From Oscillospiraceae bacterium (GTDB lineage Bacteria; Bacillota_A; Clostridia; Oscillospirales; Ruminococcaceae), in NCBI GenBank assembly GCA_018109965.1, contig JAGBFE010000352.1, positions 1 through 7,342 on the forward strand: 7,342 bases of DNA, written 5' to 3'. The position numbers and the translations under genes are program-made. Under the pieces are notes generated by a model. It did no database searches. It was not told where the DNA came from and saw only the letters and a list, made by a program, of their open reading frames with translations. Positions 1-6,399 of this stretch are shown here, piece after piece. Every line of letters starts with the position of its first letter. Positions within the stretch are counted from its first letter, which is position 1.

Positions 1-2049
1 AGCAAGGCTCTGACAATTTCCAAGGAGATGGAACAGCTTTACAACACAGATGCACAGATAAAAGAACTTATTGACCTTGCCATTAAGGTTGAAGGTATGC
101 CTCGTCATGCTTCAACCCATGCAGCAGGGGTTGTTATTACTGACCTTGCTGCAGAGGAGTATGTACCGCTGCAGAGCAACGAAGGTCAGATTGTAACACA
201 GTTCCCGATGACTACAATTGAGGAACTTGGTCTGCTTAAAATGGACTTTCTTGGCTTGAGAACTCTTACCGTTATTGACCATTGTGCCAAAATGGTAAAA
301 CAGGTTGAGCCTGATTTTAATATTGATGCTATTCCTCATAATGACAAAAAAGTATTTGAAATGCTTACAATGGGGGATACAACAGGTGTGTTCCAGTTTG
401 AATCGGAAGGTATGCGCAATGTTATGATGCGCCTTAAACCTGTGGATATCGAAGACCTTATTGCGGTTATTTCGCTTTATCGCCCAGGTCCTATGGACTC
501 CATTCCAACATTTATTGCAAACCGACACAACCCCGGCAATATCAGTTACAAGCATCCTATGTTGGAAAAAATACTCAATGTTACAAACGGATGTATTGTT
601 TATCAGGAGCAGGTAATGCAAATATGCCGCGAAATGGCAGGTTATTCCTATGGACAGGCTGATATTGTGCGACGTGCTATGGGTAAAAAGAAAGCCGATG
701 TAATGGAAAAGGAACGCGGTCATTTTATTGAAGGCTGCAAACAGAATGGTGTTGCAGAACATATTGCGATTGACATTTTCAACGAAATGACAAGTTTTGC
801 ATCCTATGCTTTCAACAAGGCACACGCTGCTGCATATGCATTTGTGTCTTATCAGACAGCGTATCTTAAAGCGCATTATCCAAAACAGTTTATGGCTGCA
901 ATGATTACAAGTATCATTGAAAACAGTGCAAAGATACTTGAATATACACAGGAATGTCAGCGACTGAATATTCAGATTTTACCGCCGGATATCAACAAAA
1001 GCTTTGCTGATTTTACAGTTGAGGGCGATGATATACGTTACGGTCTTGCAGCGATTAAAAATGTAGGCAAAAGCTTTGTAGAATTGTTGTGCAGAGAAAG
1101 AGAAGAAAACGGAGATTTCACAGGCTTTTACGATTTCTGCAAACGTATGGCAAACAAGGATTTTAATAAACGAGCAATCGAAAGCCTTATAAAAGTTGGT
1201 GCTTTTGATGCGTTCCCCGCAAAGCGCCGTCAGCTTTACAACAGCTTTGAAGCGGTGCAAAAAAGCATTATCCAGGATGTTAAATCAAATCTGGAAGGTC
1301 AGCTTGATTTGTTCAGCTTTTCATCATCTGTTGAAGAAAGCAGTTACAAGATTAAAAATGACTACAATTTCCCTGAATGCAGCGAATTTGAGCCATATGA
1401 GATACTGAATTTTGAAAAAAATCTGGCAGGTATTTATCTCTCGGGACATCCAATGGATAATTACAAGGAATATTCAAAAAATATATCTACCTGCAACATT
1501 TCTCAATTGACAAATGAGGGTAATGAAGTATACGATAATACTGTTCAGACAATAGTTGCAACAATAACAAAATGCCGTAATCATACAACCAAGAAAAACG
1601 ACATTATGTGCTTTGCTACAGTCGAAGATTTGTCGGGCTCAATGGATGTAATTTTGTTTCCTAAAGTGCTGGATTCCACCAATGCGCTTATGCAGGAAAA
1701 CAATGTTATCATTGCAAAAGGCCGAGTTTCACTTAAAGACGATTCCGCAACATTGGTTGCTGAAAATGTGTGGGATATAAATTCTGATGATGCAAAACAT
1801 ATGCTTATGCAGAAAACCCAAAAGGGAACAGGACTGTACGTACGTTTTAAAAACAAGCAGTCTGCATCGGTAAGCAAGGTTATGCATATATTGGGACAGT
1901 ACAACGGTCATCTGCCTGTTTATTTCTATTTTGAAGAAGAAAAACAAAAAATGATGGCCCCTGAAAAAATGTGGATATATGAAAACAGTGATATGTTCAA
2001 CAAAATTGAACTTATTGTTGGCAAAGGTAATATAGCTTATAAAAAATAG
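1..2049 (+). CDS. dnaE: DNA polymerase III alpha subunit DnaE, C-terminal 682 residues (5' end outside window)
   Basis: This is the replicative C-family DNA polymerase, which extends primers at the fork. The frame is open from base 1, so the gene enters from the left; the ATG at 28 is internal. Counting from base 1, visible landmarks are the PRHASTHAAGVV segment of the palm (about residues 34-45), the DFLGLRT motif at 82-88 whose Asp82 (bases 244-246) matches the third catalytic aspartate (E. coli D555), YRPGPMDSIP at 160-169, FNKAHAAAYA at 271-280, a helix-hairpin-helix around AAIKNVG at about 350, and an OB-fold domain from about 515 to 600. The first two catalytic aspartates and the PHP domain lie upstream; by comparison with the family, roughly 480 residues are missing. 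The protein ends soon after the OB fold, as in clostridial DnaE1. No frameshift is seen. pfkA follows after 26 bases with no promoter or terminator between, so the two are probably co-transcribed. Confidence 0.97.
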   Translation, partial: SKALTISKEMEQLYNTDAQIKELIDLAIKVEGMPRHASTHAAGVVITDLAAEEYVPLQSNEGQIVTQFPMTTIEELGLLKMDFLGLRTLTVIDHCAKMVKQVEPDFNIDAIPHNDKKVFEMLTMGDTTGVFQFESEGMRNVMMRLKPVDIEDLIAVISLYRPGPMDSIPTFIANRHNPGNISYKHPMLEKILNVTNGCIVYQEQVMQICREMAGYSYGQADIVRRAMGKKKADVMEKERGHFIEGCKQNGVAEHIAIDIFNEMTSFASYAFNKAHAAAYAFVSYQTAYLKAHYPKQFMAAMITSIIENSAKILEYTQECQRLNIQILPPDINKSFADFTVEGDDIRYGLAAIKNVGKSFVELLCREREENGDFTGFYDFCKRMANKDFNKRAIESLIKVGAFDAFPAKRRQLYNSFEAVQKSIIQDVKSNLEGQLDLFSFSSSVEESSYKIKNDYNFPECSEFEPYEILNFEKNLAGIYLSGHPMDNYKEYSKNISTCNISQLTNEGNEVYDNTVQTIVATITKCRNHTTKKNDIMCFATVEDLSGSMDVILFPKVLDSTNALMQENNVIIAKGRVSLKDDSATLVAENVWDINSDDAKHMLMQKTQKGTGLYVRFKNKQSASVSKVMHILGQYNGHLPVYFYFEEEKQKMMAPEKMWIYENSDMFNKIELIVGKGNIAYKK

Positions 2050-2075
2050 GTTAAAAGCAGAGAGGTAAAACTTTA

Positions 2076-3047
2076 ATGAGCGAAATCAAAACAATTGGCG
2101 TTCTTACAAGCGGCGGCGATGCACCTGGTATGAACGCTGCAGTCCGTGCGGTGGTAAGAGCAGCAATTTACTATGGATACAACGTAAAAGGCATTCTCCA
2201 TGGTTACAATGGTCTTATCGAAGACAATGTTATCGATATGGATCTGAGAAGTGTTTCCAATATTATCCAGCTCGGCGGCACAATTCTTTTCACAGCAAGA
2301 TGCAAAGAATTTGAAACTGAAGAAGGCCAGCAGAAAGCTTATGAAACCTGCCAGAAACACGGTATCGATGCTTTGGTAGTTATCGGTGGTGACGGTTCTT
2401 TCCGTGGATGTCAGGCAATTGCAAAAAAAGGCATCAGATGTATAGGTATTCCGGGCACAATTGACAACGACATTGCCTGCAGTGACTATACTATCGGTTA
2501 TGATACAGCCCTTAATACTGCTGTAGAAATGTGCGACAGACTCAGAGATACAGCACGCAGCCACGAACGTTGCAGCGTTGTTGAAGTAATGGGCAGACAC
2601 GCAGGGCATATTGCAGTGTCAACTGCAATTGCAAACGGTGCGATGGCTTATATCATCCCTGAAAAGAAATATGACCTTGAAAAAGATGTAATCAGCCAGA
2701 TTAAATCCAGCCTTGCAATCGGCAAAAAGAACTTCCTTGTTATTGTTGCCGAAGGTGTTGGTGATGCCGAAGGTATTGCAAAAATCATTCAGTATGCAAC
2801 AGGTATCGAAAGCCGTGCAACAATTTTGGGCCATGTTCAGCGTGGTGGTTCACCAACAAGCCGTGACAGACTTCTTGCTTCACTTATGGGCTGCAAAGCA
2901 GTTGAATTGCTCAAAGAAGGTGAATACAACCGTGTTGTAGCACTTAAGGAATATAAAATTGTAAGCTATGATATTGAAGAAGCATTGGCAATGACAAAAG
3001 AAATTGACCCATACTTCCTCCACGTTTCAGATATTATTTCTATTTAA
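2076..3047 (+). CDS. pfkA: ATP-dependent 6-phosphofructokinase
   Basis: This cytoplasmic enzyme phosphorylates fructose 6-phosphate to fructose 1,6-bisphosphate, the committed step of glycolysis. The 323 residues match the usual length of bacterial group I PFK (about 320). Motifs in order: GGDAPGMN at 13-20 (ATP site), TARC at 73-76, GGDGS at 104-108, PGTIDND at 126-132 with catalytic Asp130, SHER at 162-165, MGRHAG at 172-177 and GHVQRGGSP at 252-260. Gly107 and Gly127 mark the ATP-dependent rather than the pyrophosphate-dependent type, which has Asp and Lys there. The ATG follows an AGAGAGG ribosome site at about 10 bases. It lies directly behind dnaE, an order common in Bacillota, but a terminator follows at once, so no pyruvate kinase gene is downstream. 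Several residues of the allosteric pocket differ from E. coli and Geobacillus PFK (see findings). Confidence 0.97.
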   Translation: MSEIKTIGVLTSGGDAPGMNAAVRAVVRAAIYYGYNVKGILHGYNGLIEDNVIDMDLRSVSNIIQLGGTILFTARCKEFETEEGQQKAYETCQKHGIDALVVIGGDGSFRGCQAIAKKGIRCIGIPGTIDNDIACSDYTIGYDTALNTAVEMCDRLRDTARSHERCSVVEVMGRHAGHIAVSTAIANGAMAYIIPEKKYDLEKDVISQIKSSLAIGKKNFLVIVAEGVGDAEGIAKIIQYATGIESRATILGHVQRGGSPTSRDRLLASLMGCKAVELLKEGEYNRVVALKEYKIVSYDIEEALAMTKEIDPYFLHVSDIISI

Positions 3048-3055
3048 AACAAATA

Positions 3056-3092
3056 ACAGTCAGAGACACAAATCACAAGTGTCCCTGACTGT
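3056..3092. terminator. Bidirectional intrinsic terminator between pfkA and the XRE regulator gene
   Basis: Arms of 14 bases at 3056-3069 and 3079-3092 pair with one A:C mismatch around a 9-base loop. On the + strand the stem is followed by TTTATTTT; read on the - strand it is followed by TATTTGTTTT. It lies 8 bases after the pfkA stop and 22 bases past the stop of the converging gene, so it can end both transcripts. Confidence 0.88.
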
Positions 3093-3114
3093 TTTATTTT
3101 ATCTATAAAGGAAA

Positions 3115-4152
3115 TTATCTCTTTTTATAATCGTTAATCAGATGAATGTATGAATCAATCAGATCACCGTCGACAGTATTCCAGTCACTGTCCAGTGTTG
3201 CAATGGTTTTTTCATAATATTCAGCAGCTTTGGCAAAATCACCTTTAATTTCGCATATTCTTGCAAGGCTTAAAAGACTGTCTGTATATTTGGGTGATGG
3301 CTGCAGTTCAAAAGCTTTTTCAAAGCATTCAATTGCATTGTCATACTGTGCAGCAAAGGAGTATAAATCACCGCACAATGACCAGCACAGCCAGTCGTTT
3401 TCATATTTTTTCTGCATATTGCAAATACAGTTATCAAAAGCTGCAAAATCACCTTTTGCACAACAAATCTGTGCACGATAATAAATACTGCGGCAGCTGT
3501 TATCAATTGCCTCCAGCTGGTTAAGATATTTTTCTGCATCATCGGTTCTGTTGTCGGCGATAAGATTGTCCAATAATATGTAATATGCATATACATTGTC
3601 GGGGTTGTTTTTAATAAAATATTTGTAAAAGTCAATTACTTTACAGTTGTTGCTTGTGTACCAATCGCGCTTTCTGCCGTCCAAAGCATAGTTCAGAATA
3701 CTGTGGTTGTCTTTCTTTTCAGGTTCTGTTTCAACTGCTTTTATCGCATACTCAACAGCAATATTTTTATAGTTTTTAGCTTTGAAAATGTACAGATATG
3801 CAAGGGCAGGAATAACTCTGTTTTTGATTTTGGGATTATCAATGTTTTCAACAAGAAAAGTTCTGTAGCTTTCAAAATCTTTATCACTGATTACTGTAAT
3901 ATCACTTGAGTTTAAAAACAGATTTTCAATTCTTTCAAGTTTGCTCTCTTCGGTAATTGAAAAAAGCTCGTCGATAGTAACACCAAAAATGACCGAAATT
4001 TCAGGCAAAAGCTGAATATCAGGCGCAGTAATATTATTTTCCCATTTGGAGACTGACTGTGGGGTTACATTCAGCTTTTCAGCAAGCTGCTCCTGTGTCA
4101 TATTGTTGCTTAGACGCAAAAGTCTTATTTTCTTTCCAAGTTCGTAGTTCAT
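3115..4152 (-). CDS. XRE-family transcriptional regulator with TPR-like C-terminal region
   Basis: Probable DNA-binding regulator of 345 residues. Residues 6-62 form a Cro/CI (HTH_3) domain: GKKIRLLRLSNNMTQEQLAE, then NVTPQSVSKWENN as the recognition helix region, and GVTIDELF closing the fold. From about 150 to 335 the chain is helical with TPR-like spacing, clearest at AQYDNAIECFEKAFELQP and GDFAKAAEYYEKTIATL. Such C-terminal halves often bind peptides or partner proteins (RRNPP regulators are one example), but no ligand can be named. The start is the ATG at 4152 with AAAGGAG eight bases upstream. The gene is monocistronic: convergent with pfkA, and separated from the upstream operon by that operon's terminator. 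The promoter carries a likely operator, so autoregulation is plausible. Nothing in the sequence identifies its targets. Confidence 0.9.
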   Translation of the reverse strand: MNYELGKKIRLLRLSNNMTQEQLAEKLNVTPQSVSKWENNITAPDIQLLPEISVIFGVTIDELFSITEESKLERIENLFLNSSDITVISDKDFESYRTFLVENIDNPKIKNRVIPALAYLYIFKAKNYKNIAVEYAIKAVETEPEKKDNHSILNYALDGRKRDWYTSNNCKVIDFYKYFIKNNPDNVYAYYILLDNLIADNRTDDAEKYLNQLEAIDNSCRSIYYRAQICCAKGDFAAFDNCICNMQKKYENDWLCWSLCGDLYSFAAQYDNAIECFEKAFELQPSPKYTDSLLSLARICEIKGDFAKAAEYYEKTIATLDSDWNTVDGDLIDSYIHLINDYKKR

Positions 4153-4189
4153 AATTATCTCCTTTCAATTTATCGGAGCTCCTGTATAT

Positions 4190-4218
4190 AAGATAACAGT
4201 ATTCAAAAAGGAATACAA
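4190..4218 (-). promoter_or_regulatory. Promoter of the XRE regulator gene with candidate operator
   Basis: On the - strand, TTGTAT (4213-4218) and TATCTT (4190-4195) are 17 bases apart, a good sigma-A spacing with imperfect boxes. A perfect 6-base inverted repeat, GTATTC at 4199-4204 and GAATAC at 4211-4216, with a 6-base spacer, fills most of the interval between the boxes. A dimeric HTH protein bound there would block RNA polymerase. An 8-base palindrome GGAGCTCC (4175-4182) lies just downstream, near the expected transcription start. Autorepression by the 3115-4152 product is inferred. Confidence 0.5.
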
Positions 4219-4254
4219 TAACGTGAAAATTGAAACAATTCAACTGGAAATTAA

Positions 4255-4284
4255 AAAGGATAACCTAAACACAGGTTATCCTTT
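4255..4284 (-). terminator. Intrinsic terminator of the zinc ribbon / DUF5685 / J-protein operon
   Basis: Perfect 12-base arms at 4255-4266 and 4273-4284 enclose a 6-base loop. On the - strand the stem is followed by TTTTTAATTT after the rightmost arm is read through to 4253. It begins 16 bases beyond the J-protein stop codon. Confidence 0.88.
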
Positions 4285-4299
4285 AAGCATTAAATATTA

Positions 4300-5064
4300 T
4301 TAACAGAAACAGAAAAAGCATGGATGACCGCACAGCATCTGTGACAGTGCCATACTGCAGCAAAGTCCGCCAAGGCCGCCAAAGTTGCTCTGATATGTTC
4401 TTGCGTTTCGCTGATAGGTTTGTGATGAGCGGTTTATCTGCTGATATGCAGCACGATATACCTGATTTCCGGGGTCTTCGTTCACAGCTTTCTGTATATC
4501 TGCAGAAGCCTGAACAGTATTTCCTGCACCATAGTTTGCCACAGCACTGATATAGTACCATCTTGCTTTGCGTGCATATGACGGCACACGGGCGAGGGAA
4601 TTGAGGGCATCACTGAATTTTCTGTTGCCGATTTCCATAATCGCCTTGCGGATATCATAGCTGTCGGTTTCTTCCACCTTGATGTTATAAAAATCAGCGT
4701 TAGTGTTGTAATAGCTTCCGCCAAAGAAATCATCAAAGTCAACATTTGTATATGTCCAACCGCCAAAAGGACCGTTGCCATAGGTGTATGTGCGGTATGT
4801 TCTGCCTTGCTGACCGTTATATGTGTTGTAACCGCCTGGATTATATCCGCCATAGCTGCCTGCGGCACGCTGATTGCGGTATTTTTCGGGGTTCATCAGC
4901 ATATCATATGCTTCGTTGATTTCATTCATTTTTTTAGCAGCATTTTCATCACCCGGATTTAAGTCAGGGTGATATTTTTTTGCCATCTGGCGATATGCTT
5001 TTTTGATGTCGTCCTGTGTCGCGTATTCTGATACGCCAAGTACCTTGTGCGGCTCATTGACCAT
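4300..5064 (-). CDS. J-domain protein with Gly/Tyr-rich linker, TPR-like region and cysteine-only tail
   Basis: Probable co-chaperone of 254 residues that would recruit and stimulate a DnaK/Hsp70. The J domain spans about residues 4-62 with the invariant HPD at 32-34. A Gly/Tyr-rich low-complexity linker follows (about 68-118), then a helical TPR-like segment (about 134-210). There is no DnaJ-type zinc-finger or client-binding domain, so it is not general DnaJ. All six cysteines lie in the last 20 residues (235, 236, 245, 249, 252, 254), in a hydrophobic stretch that ends Cys-Phe-Cys. The ATG at 5064 is preferred because AAAAGGAG lies 9 bases upstream; a longer frame could begin only at a TTG (5085), with that same site inside it. 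The start overlaps the preceding stop by 11 bases, suggesting translational coupling. J-domain identity is firm; the client and the tail's function are unknown. Confidence 0.92.
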   Translation of the reverse strand: MVNEPHKVLGVSEYATQDDIKKAYRQMAKKYHPDLNPGDENAAKKMNEINEAYDMLMNPEKYRNQRAAGSYGGYNPGGYNTYNGQQGRTYRTYTYGNGPFGGWTYTNVDFDDFFGGSYYNTNADFYNIKVEETDSYDIRKAIMEIGNRKFSDALNSLARVPSYARKARWYYISAVANYGAGNTVQASADIQKAVNEDPGNQVYRAAYQQINRSSQTYQRNARTYQSNFGGLGGLCCSMALSQMLCGHPCFFCFC

Positions 5065-5881
5065 TGTTTGTTTCTCCTTTTCCAAGCTTGTGGTTGTATT
5101 TGTTCCATATGCCTGAATAAATAATATTTTTCAAAATCCCTTCGTCCTGTACAAGGGGCAGCATTTCAAAACACTGTGATGATTCACCGAGCAGTCCTTG
5201 CAGAAGGGGTGTAAAATCTTTTGTCGTTTCGGCCAGATTTATCAAAGGATTATAGCTGCCTTTGTTTTTGTCTTTTTCAAGGTCAACGGTTGCATCTGCA
5301 AGATAAATATATCTGCCGAGCCCAAATCCTAATTTTCGCAGATAATCTGCCCATATATCCTCCTGATATACAAACAGGCCTTTCATCAGTCTGCCAAAAC
5401 AGTTTGCGGCAGCATCGGGGGAAAGATTGTTTGCTTTTTCTATATCAGAAAGGTTTTTAAGTTCCTTTTCAATGATTTCACATTGTGTCGGCCAGTTTAT
5501 TTTAACCTTTTTGTAGGCATTTGACAATAGGGAAGAATAGCTCCTGGAAACAATATTTTTGTCATCGTTCCAGTCATCAATACATTTGAAATATACCAGT
5601 GCAACAGTCATATCAGCGGCATAGTCGATATATCTGTTCTGAATATAACTGTGTTTTTTTGCAGGGTGTACAATACATCTGCTGTCTTTTTTTTCTTCAA
5701 CAGGTTCATATAGAGAAGACAAAAGAATGGCAAGAAAGGTCATATCATAGGTAAGCCCAAAACGTGACAGTTCGCTGTGCCTTTGTCCCAGAGTATGGCA
5801 CAAACCACAGTAGAACTGGCGGTATCTTGCTTTTTCATCTTCGTTAAGTGTATTGATGTTTGCCTGGACATATCCAAACAT
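5054..5881 (-). CDS. DUF5685-like protein, function unknown; motifs resemble all-alpha isoprenoid synthases
   Basis: The 275-residue, mostly helical protein begins MFGYV and has YCGLC at 24-28, TYD at 44-46 and CIVHP at 69-73. I recognise this pattern as DUF5685, a family of unknown function in Clostridia; the assignment is from memory. Two Asp-rich motifs stand out: DDWNDD at 102-107 and D-x3-D-x3-D-x3-G-x-Y-x-P at 196-212. They resemble the paired Mg-diphosphate motifs of squalene/phytoene synthases. Cys25, Cys28, Cys69 and His72 could form a metal site. No signal peptide is seen, and the hydrophobic stretches look like buried helices. The ATG at 5881 has AGAGGA seven bases upstream. The gene lies 12 bases after the zinc-ribbon gene and overlaps the J-protein gene by 11 bases, so its product probably works with both. 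Enzyme activity is an inference. Confidence 0.85.
   Translation of the reverse strand: MFGYVQANINTLNEDEKARYRQFYCGLCHTLGQRHSELSRFGLTYDMTFLAILLSSLYEPVEEKKDSRCIVHPAKKHSYIQNRYIDYAADMTVALVYFKCIDDWNDDKNIVSRSYSSLLSNAYKKVKINWPTQCEIIEKELKNLSDIEKANNLSPDAAANCFGRLMKGLFVYQEDIWADYLRKLGFGLGRYIYLADATVDLEKDKNKGSYNPLINLAETTKDFTPLLQGLLGESSQCFEMLPLVQDEGILKNIIYSGIWNKYNHKLGKGETNNGQ
5062..5078 (-). promoter_or_regulatory. Ribosome binding site that fixes the J-protein start
   Basis: On the - strand, GGAAAAGGAG lies 9 bases before the ATG at 5064-5062. It sits inside the end of the upstream DUF5685-like gene. The alternative TTG at 5085 has no comparable site and would place this sequence inside the coding region, so 5064 is taken as the start. 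Confidence 0.75.
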
Positions 5882-5893
5882 AATTTATTCCTC

Positions 5894-6298
5894 TTAGCTT
5901 TTTTTGATAAATGTGTTTTTACATTTTGGGCAGGTGATTTCAATTTTGCCTCTGCCTTTAGGCACCCTTACAGTTGTTCTGCACACAGGGCAGGCAAAAA
6001 ATCTGTGGGTGTGTCTTTCGTTCCATTTTCTTTTCTGCAATGCAATTTTTGAGTCAAATTTTCTTTTAAATGTCAGATAAGCGGCAAGTTCCTGCTGACG
6101 TTTGTAGATGTTTTTGGAATACATTCTGACACAGTTGTAAATAATGATAGCCAGAAATATATAATAGAGTATACGCCATCCAAGCATAATATGCAAAATC
6201 ATTGCAACAAAGGATGCCACAAGCAGAAAACGGGAAAACTGGTCAGCACCATATCTGCCGTACATAAAACGATACATAAATTGTTTAAATCTGTTCAT
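5894..6298 (-). CDS. Small membrane protein with C-terminal zinc ribbon
   Basis: Protein of 134 residues, function unknown. Two hydrophobic helices (about 24-40 and 43-58) suggest a membrane hairpin, followed by a basic, probably cytoplasmic helical stretch (60-100) and a zinc ribbon with CPVC at 103-106 and CPKC at 123-126. The 16-residue knuckle spacing fits a rubredoxin-type zinc-binding fold. Such ribbons bind proteins, lipids or nucleic acids, and nothing here decides between them. The start is the ATG at 6298. The best ribosome site, AAGGAG at 6313-6318, is 14 bases away, which is long, but no closer in-frame start exists. It is the first gene of the operon, 12 bases before the DUF5685-like gene, and could anchor the other two products at the membrane (inference). 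Confidence 0.88.
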   Translation of the reverse strand: MNRFKQFMYRFMYGRYGADQFSRFLLVASFVAMILHIMLGWRILYYIFLAIIIYNCVRMYSKNIYKRQQELAAYLTFKRKFDSKIALQKRKWNERHTHRFFACPVCRTTVRVPKGRGKIEITCPKCKNTFIKKS

Positions 6299-6330
6299 GA
6301 TAAATAAATTTGCTCCTTAAATATAATTGG

Positions 6331-6358
6331 TCACTATAGTTTCTTCAATGAATATAAT
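6331..6358 (+). promoter_or_regulatory. Possible promoter of yunB (sigma-E-like -10)
   Basis: AATATAAT at 6351-6358 matches six of eight positions of the sigma-E -10 consensus as I recall it (CATACAAT-like), and TCACTAT at 6331-6337 is a weak -35 match with a 13-base spacer. B. subtilis yunB is a sigma-E gene, which motivates the reading. The same bases contain a perfect TATAAT with no good sigma-A -35 at 17 bases. Confidence 0.3.
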
Positions 6359-6382
6359 AAAATTAAGAGTACGATTTGTGAA
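6354..6382 (-). promoter_or_regulatory. Putative promoter of the three-gene operon
   Basis: On the - strand, TTCACA (6377-6382; five of six matches to TTGACA) and TATTAT (6354-6359) are 17 bases apart. Transcription would start near 6347, leaving a leader of about 49 bases that contains the AAGGAG at 6313-6318. The -10 box overlaps the TATAAT of the divergent yunB direction, so the two promoters may compete for polymerase. Confidence 0.5.
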
Positions 6383-6399
6383 AAGGCGGGCTGCAAATT

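Noticed and set aside
112..876. A 254-codon open frame on the - strand inside dnaE
   Set aside because: It lies fully antisense to strongly conserved polymerase sequence; its translation shows no recognisable domain and it has no clear ribosome site. It is a shadow of the codon bias of dnaE.
4230..4243. TTGAA-ACAA-TTCAA inverted repeat upstream of the XRE promoter
   Set aside because: Arms of only five A/T-rich bases in AT-rich DNA are expected by chance; it is outside the promoter boxes and differs from the GTATTC/GAATAC repeat.
4223..4303. A 26-codon GTG frame on the + strand, divergent from the XRE gene, with AAAAAGGA about 10 bases upstream; considered as a signal peptide for the TPR regulator
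   Set aside because: It runs through the terminator hairpin at 4255-4284 and into the antisense of the J-protein stop, has no secretion-like hydrophobic stretch, and no convincing + strand promoter.
5065..5085. Longer J-protein starting at TTG 5085 (seven extra residues)
   Set aside because: The extra codons are the ribosome binding site for the ATG at 5064, and no separate site precedes the TTG.
6320..6348. Alternative - strand promoter with TTGAAG and TATATT at 17-base spacing
   Set aside because: Transcription would start at about 6312-6314, removing the only ribosome binding site (6313-6318) from the message; the promoter at 6354-6382 fits better. A leader with little or no ribosome site cannot be fully excluded.
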